Shown one piece after another: positions 45,311 to 52,962 of a stretch of DNA of 64,000 bases. Below the pieces are notes generated by a model that was given only the letters and a program-made list of their open reading frames with translations, had not been told where the DNA came from and did no database searches. Each line of letters starts with the position of its first letter. Positions within the stretch are counted from its first letter, which is position 1. Source of the stretch: an uncultured Veillonella sp. (GTDB lineage Bacteria > Bacillota > Negativicutes > Veillonellales > Veillonellaceae); contig NZ_URAR01000010.1 of assembly GCF_900545795.1 (NCBI RefSeq), positions 26,522 to 90,521 of the forward strand, in the 5' to 3' direction. Both the position numbers and the translations under genes were made by a program.

Positions 45311-46219
45311 ATGAAAAAATTATTAACCGTCATTGCCATTGTAGTTCTCGCTATTGGCGTGCTTGCTGGTTGTGGATCTAATTCCTCAAATAATGCAGGC
45401 GGTGACAAAAAACAAGGTACAATTGGTTTCTCTGTATCTACTCTAAATAATCCATTCTTCGTATCCTTAAAAGATGGCGTAGAAAAACAAGCTAATCAAT
45501 TAGGCCTTAAAGTTAAAATCGTAGATGCTCAAAATGATCCTGCTAAACAGGCTAATGACATTGCGGACTTACTTGAAAGTGGCGTAACAGTTCTCATCGT
45601 TAACCCAGTTGACTCCGCTGCGATTTCCACTTCTGTAGAAGCAGCTAATGCGAAAAATATTCCTGTTATTACCGTTGACCGCTCTAGCGACAAAGGTAAA
45701 GTAGCAGCTCACATTGCCTCTGACAATGTGAAAGGTGGCGAAATGGCGGCTCAGCTTATCGTTGATAAACTTGGCAATGGCACTAAAGTAGCTGAAATCG
45801 AAGGTATCCCTGGTGCTTCCGCTACTCGCGAACGCGGCCAAGGCTTCCACAATGTAGCTGACAAATCTTTAGTGGTAGCTACTAAACAAAGTGCTGACTT
45901 CGACCGCACTAAAGGCTTAAATGTAGCAAGCAATATGTTACAAGCTAATCCTGATGTAAAAGCTATTTTTGCTCACAACGATGAAATGGCACTCGGTGCT
46001 ATTCAAGCAGCAAAATCTGCTGGTAAAGAAGTATTTATCGTAGGCTTTGACGGTACTGAAGATGCTCAAAAAGCTGTACAAGATGGTACATTGGCAGCCA
46101 CTGTAGCACAACAACCTGAATTAATGGGTACGATTGCAGTGGATACAGCATCCAAAGTAATCAAGGGCGAACAAGTGGACAGCAAAATCCCTGTTGACCT
46201 AAAAGTAATTACCAAATAA
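45311..46219 (+). CDS. rbsB: ribose ABC transporter substrate-binding lipoprotein
   Basis: Extracytoplasmic sugar-binding component, 302 aa. The N-terminal signal peptide ends with the lipobox LAGC (Cys21), so it is probably a membrane-anchored lipoprotein. The periplasmic-binding fold has GFSVSTLNNPFFVSLKDG, PVDSAAIS and FIVGFDGTEDA. Last gene of the operon, followed by a strong terminator. Confidence 0.95.
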   Translation: MKKLLTVIAIVVLAIGVLAGCGSNSSNNAGGDKKQGTIGFSVSTLNNPFFVSLKDGVEKQANQLGLKVKIVDAQNDPAKQANDIADLLESGVTVLIVNPVDSAAISTSVEAANAKNIPVITVDRSSDKGKVAAHIASDNVKGGEMAAQLIVDKLGNGTKVAEIEGIPGASATRERGQGFHNVADKSLVVATKQSADFDRTKGLNVASNMLQANPDVKAIFAHNDEMALGAIQAAKSAGKEVFIVGFDGTEDAQKAVQDGTLAATVAQQPELMGTIAVDTASKVIKGEQVDSKIPVDLKVITK

Positions 46220-46270
46220 TACTTAACTTTTGTAATACATTAACAATTGTATAGAAACAGATATAGTGAA

Positions 46271-46325
46271 AAGATGCTGTAATACTAGGCGGAGTTATCC
46301 CCAAGATTACAGCATCTTTTTTATT
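46271..46325 (+). terminator. terminator of the rbs operon
   Basis: AAAGATGCTGTAAT...ATTACAGCATCTTT followed by a T-run, 50 bases after rbsB. The T-run continues into a perfect 16-bp tandem duplication (46317-46348). Confidence 0.9.
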
Positions 46326-46348
46326 TCTTGTCTTTTTTATTTCTTGTC
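46317..46348. repeat. 16-bp tandem duplication of the terminator T-tract
   Basis: Two perfect copies of TTTTTTATTTCTTGTC, starting in the T-tract of the rbs terminator. Confidence 0.85.
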
Positions 46349-46662
46349 TTTTCCTTCTTTTGTTTTTACCTCTTATCCCTTTTATCACGTTTAGCTCTTT
46401 TACCTCTTTTTATTTCTTAACTTTTTTACTTCTGGTCTTGTTTTCATTTTTCTTTGAGCGTGTGGTTCACCATAGAAGTTGCTTCTTGTTAAATCTCTTC
46501 TTGTCATTTATCACTTATATGCATTTTGCATATTTCTCCTCCAGTGATACAATAATACGTATAGCGAATGCTAATCATAGGGTACTGATGCCTTCATTTT
46601 AGATTAGCACCTGCTGCGCTTCTTGGGGCCTTGCTCCCCTCTATGTGAAAGGAGATTCTCTT

Positions 46663-47175
46663 ATGAGTAATGAAATTTTAACAATCACTGATAGAAAACT
46701 ACTTGATTTACTCGCCGCGGACGCGAAATTAACCCATAGCCAACTAGCGGCCATGCTAAACATTGAGGAAGCGGAAGTGGCAGAGCGCATCGCCTTTTTA
46801 GAAGAAGAAGGCATTATAAAAGGCTACCAAGCAGTAGTAGACTGGGAAGGCGCTGATGCACATAAAGCAACAGCCCTTATTCAATTACAAGTAACCCCTG
46901 AACCTGATCGTGGTTTTGATAAATTAGCTCATCGCATCATGCAATTTGAAGAAGTGGAAGGCGTATATCTCATGTCCGGTGGCTATGACTTAACCGTTAT
47001 TGTACGCGGCGAAAGCATGCGTGATATTGCCCTTTTCGTAGCTCGTCGCCTCTCCACCCTTGAAGGGGTGCGCGGCACTGGCACTCATTTTATCCTCAGC
47101 CGTTACAAAGACCGCGGTATTATTTACCAGGACGATGTGATTAAGGAAATAAGGAGCAATGTTTTCTATGATTAA
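46663..47175 (+). CDS. Lrp/AsnC-family regulator
   Basis: A 170-aa protein with an N-terminal winged HTH (ITDRKLLDLLAADAKLTHSQ, about residues 6-50) and a C-terminal RAM domain (LMSGGYDLTVIVRGESM). The ATG at 46663 has AAAGGAG upstream. It overlaps the aminotransferase gene, so it probably regulates it in response to an amino acid. The length is somewhat above the usual 150 aa because of a short C-terminal extension. Confidence 0.88.
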   Translation: MSNEILTITDRKLLDLLAADAKLTHSQLAAMLNIEEAEVAERIAFLEEEGIIKGYQAVVDWEGADAHKATALIQLQVTPEPDRGFDKLAHRIMQFEEVEGVYLMSGGYDLTVIVRGESMRDIALFVARRLSTLEGVRGTGTHFILSRYKDRGIIYQDDVIKEIRSNVFYD

Positions 47176-48355
47176 TTATAATGAACTGTTAAACCATGAT
47201 GTTACTAATTTGAAGCCATCTGGCATTCGACGATTCTTTGATATTGCCAGTGAAATGGATGAAGTAATTTCACTTAGCATTGGTGAGCCTGATTTTCAAA
47301 CACCTTGGCATGTACGTGAAGCAGGTATTGATGTGTTAGAAAAAGGGCGTACCTGGTACTCCCCTAATCGTGGCTTTATGGAGTTACGCCAAGAAATCCA
47401 ACATTGGTTTGAACGCAAATACAAGCTCTCCTATGCACCTGAATCTGATATTTTAGTCACTGTTGGAGGCTCTGAAGCAATTGATTTAGCCTTGCGCGCC
47501 ATTTTAAATCCTGGTGATGAAGTCCTTATCCCAGTGCCTAGTTTCGTATGCTATATTCCCCTTACAGAAGTTGCTAAGGGCGTACCTATCCCAGTAGAAA
47601 CCCATGCGAAAAATAATTTTAGACTCACCGCAGAAGATATTCGCGCTCATATTACAGATAAGACAAAACTCATCATTTTACCTTTCCCTAATAATCCTAC
47701 TGGTGCTGTTATGCGCCGTGAGCATTTAGAAGAAATTGCCGAAGTCATTAAAGAACATAATCTACTAGTTCTTTCAGATGAAATCTACAGTGAGCTCACT
47801 TATGGCGATACACCACATGTATCCATTGCCAATATTGAAGGCATGAAAGAGCGCACTATTTTAATCAATGGCTTCTCGAAAACTTATGCCATGACAGGCT
47901 GGCGCCTCGGCATTGCCCTTGGGCCAAAAGAAATCATTGCGCAAATGACCAAGCTCCACCAATATGGCATTATGAGTGCCCCTACTATTGCACAAAACGC
48001 TGCTATCGAAGCCCTTCGTAATGGCGATAAAGATATTGTGTACATGCGCGATCAATATGATATTCGCCGTCGCTTCTTAGTAGATTCATTCAATCAATTA
48101 GGCCTTACTTGCTTTAATCCAGAAGGGGCCTTTTACGTATTCCCTAATATTACGTCTACAGGACTTGATTCCGAAACCTTCTGCGAAAAATTACTCTATG
48201 CCAAACATGTAGCCGTTGTTCCTGGCAATGCGTTTGGAGACTGTGGTGAAGGCTTTGTGCGCGTCGCCTATGCGAACTCCTTAGCTAATATTAAAGAGGC
48301 GGTAAAACGCATTGGTGAGTTTTTAGAGGAATTAAAAGCTGGTACTATAAAGTAA
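47168..48355 (+). CDS. class I/II PLP-dependent aminotransferase
   Basis: A 395-aa fold-type I aminotransferase related to aspartate/aromatic or PatA-type enzymes. It has SIGEPDFQTPWHV, FPNNPTGAVM, LSDEIYSELTY and the Schiff-base lysine in NGFSKTYAMTGWRLG. Substrate specificity cannot be read off. The start is ambiguous: ATG at 47159 is only 2 nt from AGGAG, while ATG at 47168 (MINYNELL) has 11 nt and fits homologues better. Coupled to the Lrp gene. Confidence 0.9.
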   Translation: MINYNELLNHDVTNLKPSGIRRFFDIASEMDEVISLSIGEPDFQTPWHVREAGIDVLEKGRTWYSPNRGFMELRQEIQHWFERKYKLSYAPESDILVTVGGSEAIDLALRAILNPGDEVLIPVPSFVCYIPLTEVAKGVPIPVETHAKNNFRLTAEDIRAHITDKTKLIILPFPNNPTGAVMRREHLEEIAEVIKEHNLLVLSDEIYSELTYGDTPHVSIANIEGMKERTILINGFSKTYAMTGWRLGIALGPKEIIAQMTKLHQYGIMSAPTIAQNAAIEALRNGDKDIVYMRDQYDIRRRFLVDSFNQLGLTCFNPEGAFYVFPNITSTGLDSETFCEKLLYAKHVAVVPGNAFGDCGEGFVRVAYANSLANIKEAVKRIGEFLEELKAGTIK

Positions 48356-48425
48356 TACACAGTAAAATAAACTGTACTTCATTAAAATAAAATACACTGT
48401 ATTTAATGTCTAATGAAGCCCATAA

Positions 48426-48460
48426 TAAAAAGCCCCCAGAATTAACTGGGGGCTTTTATT
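48426..48460. terminator. terminator between aminotransferase and reductase genes
   Basis: AAAAGCCCCCAG-AATTAA-CTGGGGGCTTTT, a strong stem with T/A runs on both sides, serving two converging genes. Confidence 0.9.
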
Positions 48461-48518
48461 TAGTCTAGAGTTTATTTAATCTAGAATTTATTTAATCTAA
48501 GATTTATTTAGTCTAGAA
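48455..48518. repeat. four 16-bp tandem repeats after a terminator
   Basis: Four 16-bp units TTTATTTARTCTARRR in exact phase (48455, 48471, 48487, 48503). The array starts in the T-tract of the preceding terminator. Confidence 0.9.
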
Positions 48519-48539
48519 CGTCTTTAATAAAAAATAAGC

Positions 48540-50105
48540 TTATATATATTTAGCAGCTAAGGCTCTAAAGTCTTCTTCATGACTCTCAATCCAAGTGTCA
48601 AACTCTACATTTGCAGTATTGAGGATAGTAGCTAATTCAGCAATAAATTTAGGAATATCAACTACTGTTACAAGGCCAAGAAGCTCACCAAATTTTACAT
48701 CATCTAAAGCGTCACTACCGCCAAAGAATAGATTAAATGCTGGCTGTGGCTTCTTATCTACTAATTTGACAGCTCCATGGAACCCAATGCGACCAATTTG
48801 ATGTGTGCCGCAAGAAGATGGGCAACCAGAAATATGCATTTTAGGTAAATGTTTCGTATCAATACCTTCTGCGTCTAAATGAGTAACTATATCTTGGAAT
48901 AAGCCTTGTGAATTCTGGAAACCTACTTGGCATCGGCTAGCACCAATACAAGATACAGACATCAAAAAATCGGTTGGCATATGGTCTGGTGTAAGCTTAA
49001 CAACTTCTTTCGCTTCTGCTGCCGTAAGATTGATGAAATACAGGCTTTCATCACTCGTCAAACGACCTTCCACTGCTTCTAAAGAGCCTGTATAGCGGAG
49101 CAATGTTTGGAATGCCGCGCGCTCTGGAGTACCACCTAATGGATGATATAGCACAGCATATAAACCTTTTTGAGATTGTGCTACCACACGACCACCAAAT
49201 TGAGCTAATTCATCAGCACTTAATTCTTCAGAACCCACTTTAGTGATATTCACAATAGGGACTTCAAAAGATAAATCTTCTACACGACGTGTAAAAGTTA
49301 AGAACTTATTAAACACTTCGCGGAATTTCTCTTCGCCCATCTCTGCAACCATATAGCGCGTGCGATTCTTACTGCGAGTATGGTAATCGGCATTTTCAAT
49401 AAAAGTGCGTACCATAGCTTTAATATAATATAAAATATCCTTTGGATTTACACCTTCCGCCAATACGATGCCTTTACGGGAGTTACCGCCCATGCCACCA
49501 CCAGCATATACAGTAAATGTACCATCTGCTTGGGCGCGGAATGCCAAGTCCTTAATAGTAGCATGTGTTGAAGATTCTAACCCATTAGTCATAGAAATTT
49601 TCAATTTTCGTGGCATTTTAAAATCAGGCACCAAAGTCAACACATATTCACTTGCCACTTGCACATATGGTGTAATATCAAATGGTTCACCTGGTGTTAC
49701 ACCGCGAAGCGGACTGGCCGAAATATTACGTGGATGGTCACCGCCACCACCACGAGAGTAAATTCCTACACTATGGCAGTCTTTGAATAAGTCAATAACA
49801 ATAGAACCTTGTAGACCATGAAGTTGGATAGACTGTCCCGTTGTAAAATGCACTTGTGGAATTTCATAGCGATCAAATGCATCGGCTATAAAATTCATTT
49901 GCGCTCCAGTGATGCGGCCAGCTGGCAAACGCAAGCGATACATAGCGGTTTTTGCGCCTCGCTCTGCATAAGTGCCAAAGGGGCCAGATAAGCCTTTATA
50001 ATCACCAATAGAAATTTCTTTGTTAAAAAATTGCTCACTGGTCTTTGCGAACACATCGATGTCTTTTAGGAGGCGAGCTTTCACCTCATCAGTTAAAAAT
50101 CCCAT
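48540..50105 (-). CDS. ferredoxin-type nitrite/sulfite reductase (siroheme, 4Fe-4S)
   Basis: A 521-aa protein with the two-fold repeated nitrite/sulfite reductase architecture. The siroheme/4Fe-4S ligands are visible as CIGASRC and, 35-40 residues later, SGCPSSCGTH. Substrate-binding basic residues occur in PRNISASPLRG and NGLESSTHATIKD-like segments. Family members reduce nitrite or sulfite by six electrons; the sequence alone does not decide which. No siroheme or transport genes are nearby. GAGGG precedes the ATG. Confidence 0.88.
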   Translation of the reverse strand: MGFLTDEVKARLLKDIDVFAKTSEQFFNKEISIGDYKGLSGPFGTYAERGAKTAMYRLRLPAGRITGAQMNFIADAFDRYEIPQVHFTTGQSIQLHGLQGSIVIDLFKDCHSVGIYSRGGGGDHPRNISASPLRGVTPGEPFDITPYVQVASEYVLTLVPDFKMPRKLKISMTNGLESSTHATIKDLAFRAQADGTFTVYAGGGMGGNSRKGIVLAEGVNPKDILYYIKAMVRTFIENADYHTRSKNRTRYMVAEMGEEKFREVFNKFLTFTRRVEDLSFEVPIVNITKVGSEELSADELAQFGGRVVAQSQKGLYAVLYHPLGGTPERAAFQTLLRYTGSLEAVEGRLTSDESLYFINLTAAEAKEVVKLTPDHMPTDFLMSVSCIGASRCQVGFQNSQGLFQDIVTHLDAEGIDTKHLPKMHISGCPSSCGTHQIGRIGFHGAVKLVDKKPQPAFNLFFGGSDALDDVKFGELLGLVTVVDIPKFIAELATILNTANVEFDTWIESHEEDFRALAAKYI

Positions 50106-50228
50106 ACTTACATCCCTCTCAATCTCTTAGTATACATAGGATTATTTAAAATTTATGCACTATGTTAATCGTAACATGATAAAAAATTACAGTCAACTTG
50201 GGGTATATACATCCTTATTATGGCATAT

Positions 50229-50341
50229 AAAAAAGACTGCCTATTACCTGAGTCCTAGAACTTAAGCAAACTTTGTTGATTCCTATCCTAGCTTAAATTC
50301 ATTATTACAACAGTATAATATTACAGTCTTTTTTATTGTAT
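50229..50341. terminator. long-loop inverted repeat, possible terminator
   Basis: AAAAAAGACTG (50229-50239) pairs with CAGTCTTTTTT (50325-50336) across a loop of about 85 nt. It lies just past the 197-aa gene and 120 bp upstream of the reductase gene. A T-run follows on either strand. The loop is too long for a standard terminator. Confidence 0.35.
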
Positions 50342-50352
50342 TACCGTTGCCG

Positions 50353-50946
50353 TTACAACGCTTTAGGTTTTTCTAAAATCAAGGACCAAGTAATCCCTGC
50401 CTTAAGTCCACCTGGTGGCAATTTACCACGCCCATGGGCACCTGGTATATGCATATGCCGACTATGGGTACGCCTTTGCGCATAATCACTTGCCGGCAAA
50501 GAATCATTTATACCTTTGTTTCCCTTTTGCTTTACTACTTTTGCCTGATGCTCTACATAGAGTTGTGCAGGCGATTTTTCATACCCTTCTGCAGCAACTG
50601 GGGGCTCCATACTAGGGGGTTCTTGAGTTTGATTGAAGGGGTCCTGCCATGTAGACTGGTTCTGATACTCAGGTTGTCTTTCTTCTTTAGACTCAATGCG
50701 AATGCCATATTCCCGCTCCATCTCTTCCCAACTACGGGCAGGTCCTTTTTTCTTTACGCCCAGCTCTGCTTCTAAACGATCTTTCCAGGAGCGATTACTG
50801 CGCCTATCAGTATTTGATTCGTCAGATTGATATGTTTCTTGCTCATCATAAGTATTGTCATTCTCTTCATTACGGCGCTTATTTGCTTTACTATTTAATA
50901 TAAAACTGGCGATAATGAATAAAATGGCATAAAGACCTAAATCCAT
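50353..50946 (-). CDS. membrane-anchored protein of unknown function, last gene of the FloA cluster
   Basis: A 197-aa protein I do not recognise. One hydrophobic segment at residues 3-19 is followed by a long, charged, mostly disordered region with repeated acidic/Arg stretches and two similar helices (WKDRLEAELGVKKK and WEEMEREYGIRI). The C-terminus is basic and Gly/Pro-rich. AGGAGG lies 6 nt before the ATG and the gene begins 11 bp after floA, so it is very probably co-expressed with FloA and NfeD. A cytoplasmic adaptor tethered next to the flotillin is conceivable. Confidence 0.6.
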   Translation of the reverse strand: MDLGLYAILFIIASFILNSKANKRRNEENDNTYDEQETYQSDESNTDRRSNRSWKDRLEAELGVKKKGPARSWEEMEREYGIRIESKEERQPEYQNQSTWQDPFNQTQEPPSMEPPVAAEGYEKSPAQLYVEHQAKVVKQKGNKGINDSLPASDYAQRRTHSRHMHIPGAHGRGKLPPGGLKAGITWSLILEKPKAL

Positions 50947-50957
50947 ATGAGTCCTCC

Positions 50958-51965
50958 TTATTTTTGAGTTGTTTCAGACTCTCCTGATAAATCAGTCATT
51001 TCATCGCCTGCAATAGTTTCACGCATTTTAGTATCAGCCATAATATTATTCATATTATAGTAATCCATAACACCCATATGTCCTTCACGAAGAGCCTGTG
51101 ACAAGGCTTGTGGCACTTCAGCTTGTGCCTCCACAACCTTAGCTTGCATCTCTTGCGTATAAGCGCGCATTTCTTGCTCTTTTGCTACCGCCATAGCACG
51201 GCGTTCTTCCGCTTTAGCTTGAGCGATCTTCTTATCCGCTTCTGCTTGGTCAGTCATAAGCTGTGCCCCAATATTACGTCCTACGTCTACGTCAGCAATA
51301 TCAATGGATAGAATTTCAAATGCAGACCCTGCATCAAGACCTTTATTAAGTACAGTACGAGAGATATGATCTGGATTTTCCAATACATCTGTATGCTGTT
51401 CAGAAGAACCCACCGTGGTAACAATACCTTCACCAACGCGGGCAATAATTGTAGCTTCCCCTGCACCACCAACTAAGCGATCAATATTAGCACGCACAGT
51501 TACACGAGCACGAACTTTAAGTTCAATACCATTTTGTGCCACTGCAGAAATAACTGGTGTTTCAATTACCTTTGGATTAACACTCATCTGCACCGCTTCT
51601 AATACATCACGACCAGCTAAGTCAATTGCTGCTGCACGCTCAAAAGTCAAAGGAATCGACGCTCGTTCCGCCGCAATTAAAGCATCTACTACGCGGTTTA
51701 CATCTCCACCAGCTAAATAATGTGCTTCAAGCTGATTTACATTGACTGTAAGACCTGCTTTGTTGGCCTTAACCAGCGGAAGCACAATCTGCGCTGGTGC
51801 TACACGACGAAGGCGCATCCCTACAAGGGTAAAAATCCCTACATTAACACCAGCTGCTAGGGCTGATACCCATAAACCAAGTGGTACGAAATGCAAGAAA
51901 ATAGAGATGAATATAACTAAACCTGCAATGATAAATATAAAGCTATAATTCATTAATTCTTCCAT
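50958..51965 (-). CDS. floA: flotillin-like protein FloA
   Basis: A scaffold of membrane microdomains, 335 aa. A hydrophobic N-terminal hairpin (residues about 7-50) precedes the SPFH/band-7-like region (LRRVAPAQIVLPLVKANKAGL, VNPKVIETPVISAVAQNGIELK). An Ala/Glu/Lys-rich coiled coil follows (KKIAQAKAEERRAMAVAKEQ). Length and sequence match Bacillus FloA (YqfA/UPF0365). AAAGGAG precedes the ATG. NfeD is directly upstream, the standard pair. Confidence 0.93.
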   Translation of the reverse strand: MEELMNYSFIFIIAGLVIFISIFLHFVPLGLWVSALAAGVNVGIFTLVGMRLRRVAPAQIVLPLVKANKAGLTVNVNQLEAHYLAGGDVNRVVDALIAAERASIPLTFERAAAIDLAGRDVLEAVQMSVNPKVIETPVISAVAQNGIELKVRARVTVRANIDRLVGGAGEATIIARVGEGIVTTVGSSEQHTDVLENPDHISRTVLNKGLDAGSAFEILSIDIADVDVGRNIGAQLMTDQAEADKKIAQAKAEERRAMAVAKEQEMRAYTQEMQAKVVEAQAEVPQALSQALREGHMGVMDYYNMNNIMADTKMRETIAGDEMTDLSGESETTQK

Positions 51966-52046
51966 AAAACGCTCCTTTACTAAATCAAAATGAATAACCT
52001 AACAATTCATAAGTGAACGGCTAGGCACACCTTTGTAGTTACACAA

Positions 52047-52511
52047 TTAGTGTTTAGGTCGTACCACAACGCGACCACCGGTAGCTTCCACTACTTTTAC
52101 TGTAGTCCCGGGGTCTAAAAACTCTCCATCTGTTACAACATCGACTATTTCATCATCAATGAGCACCTTACCAGACGGGCGAAGAACGGTTTGCACAATC
52201 CCTTCCTTACCTACTAAGTCCTGCCGAGCATCATTGCCTGTATAGCCTTTTTCCTTAGTTGACTCTAAAGTAAGTGTCAATCTACGGCCAAGGCGGCTGT
52301 TAGGAAATAATTTTACACCCCAGATCGTTAATAGTAAAGCTGCAATCGCTACAACCGTTACAATCATGGCAGCCATGGCATCTGCACCTAATGCATAGTA
52401 TAAAGAACCCAGCAAGGACATCATGCCAATAAGACCAAATACACCGAATCCTGGTACCATAAATTCAATACCAATAAAGATGAGGCCGCCAATAAACAAA
52501 CCTACTATCAT
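52047..52511 (-). CDS. NfeD-like membrane protein (short form)
   Basis: A 154-aa partner of SPFH proteins. Three or four hydrophobic helices in residues 1-80 (GLFIGGLIFIGIEFMVPGFG) lead to a C-terminal OB-fold (GKEGIVQTVLRPSGKVLIDDE, FLDPGTTVKVVEATGGRVVV). The serine-protease domain of long NfeD proteins is absent. The ATG at 52511 has AAGGGG 7 nt upstream. It precedes floA by 81 bp. Confidence 0.88.
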   Translation of the reverse strand: MIVGLFIGGLIFIGIEFMVPGFGVFGLIGMMSLLGSLYYALGADAMAAMIVTVVAIAALLLTIWGVKLFPNSRLGRRLTLTLESTKEKGYTGNDARQDLVGKEGIVQTVLRPSGKVLIDDEIVDVVTDGEFLDPGTTVKVVEATGGRVVVRPKH

Positions 52512-52616
52512 ATGCAAACCCCTTTCTAATAATTGATATATATTTATTATACTGTACTCAGATGAGGAAATAATATACTGAGTTCATTTTTAATTATACC
52601 AATTTAGAATAGATTA

Positions 52617-52949
52617 TCATTTCCCTTTTAAAATATCCCAAAATGAGCGACGTTTATAGGCAAAATTATTTTTTGTTGAAGGAAATTCATCTACTATTGG
52701 CATCGGTGGTGCCCCATAGGCACCAGTCGCCATAGGTGCTTCATCTCCATAGGTTCCAGCTGCCGCATTGGGGGCCACATTATATGCACCATTAGGTGGC
52801 ATGCCATTTACTGGAGGTGCTTCATTAACCGATGGCATCTCATTCGCTGATGCCACATTAGTCGCTATCATATCTTCCATAGCTGTGCCACATACAGTAC
52901 AAAACTTTGCATCATCAGCTAGTTGAGATCCACATTTCATACAAAACAT
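52617..52949 (-). CDS. zinc-ribbon protein with low-complexity linker and basic tail
   Basis: A 110-aa protein. Residues 1-22 form a zinc ribbon (FCMKCGSQLADDAKFCTVCG: two CxxCG knuckles). Residues 25-80 are a Pro/Asn/Ala-rich linker with repeated xNExPPVNGxPP units. The end KNNFAYKRRSFWDILKGK is basic and aromatic. There is no transmembrane segment, so the tail may dock on a membrane or a partner. It starts 13 bp after the AAA+ gene, with AGGAGG. An adaptor for the ATPase is a reasonable guess, not more. Confidence 0.65.
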   Translation of the reverse strand: MFCMKCGSQLADDAKFCTVCGTAMEDMIATNVASANEMPSVNEAPPVNGMPPNGAYNVAPNAAAGTYGDEAPMATGAYGAPPMPIVDEFPSTKNNFAYKRRSFWDILKGK

Positions 52950-52962
52950 ATTATGTTCCTCC

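Larger units (their letters stand above)
46220..46662. other. intergenic region with long polypyrimidine tract
   Basis: After the rbs terminator, roughly 46317-46455 is almost all T and C on the plus strand, with few purines. An 80-codon ORF there (46360-46602) is only a by-product of the T-rich composition. The promoter of the Lrp gene probably lies in 46540-46640. Confidence 0.55.

Noticed and set aside
46360..46602. 80-codon ORF rich in Phe and Leu
   Set aside because: It is a product of the T-rich tract, not a membrane protein gene; no ribosome site.
48455..48518. CRISPR array
   Set aside because: The 16-bp units are directly adjacent with no spacers, and no cas genes are present.
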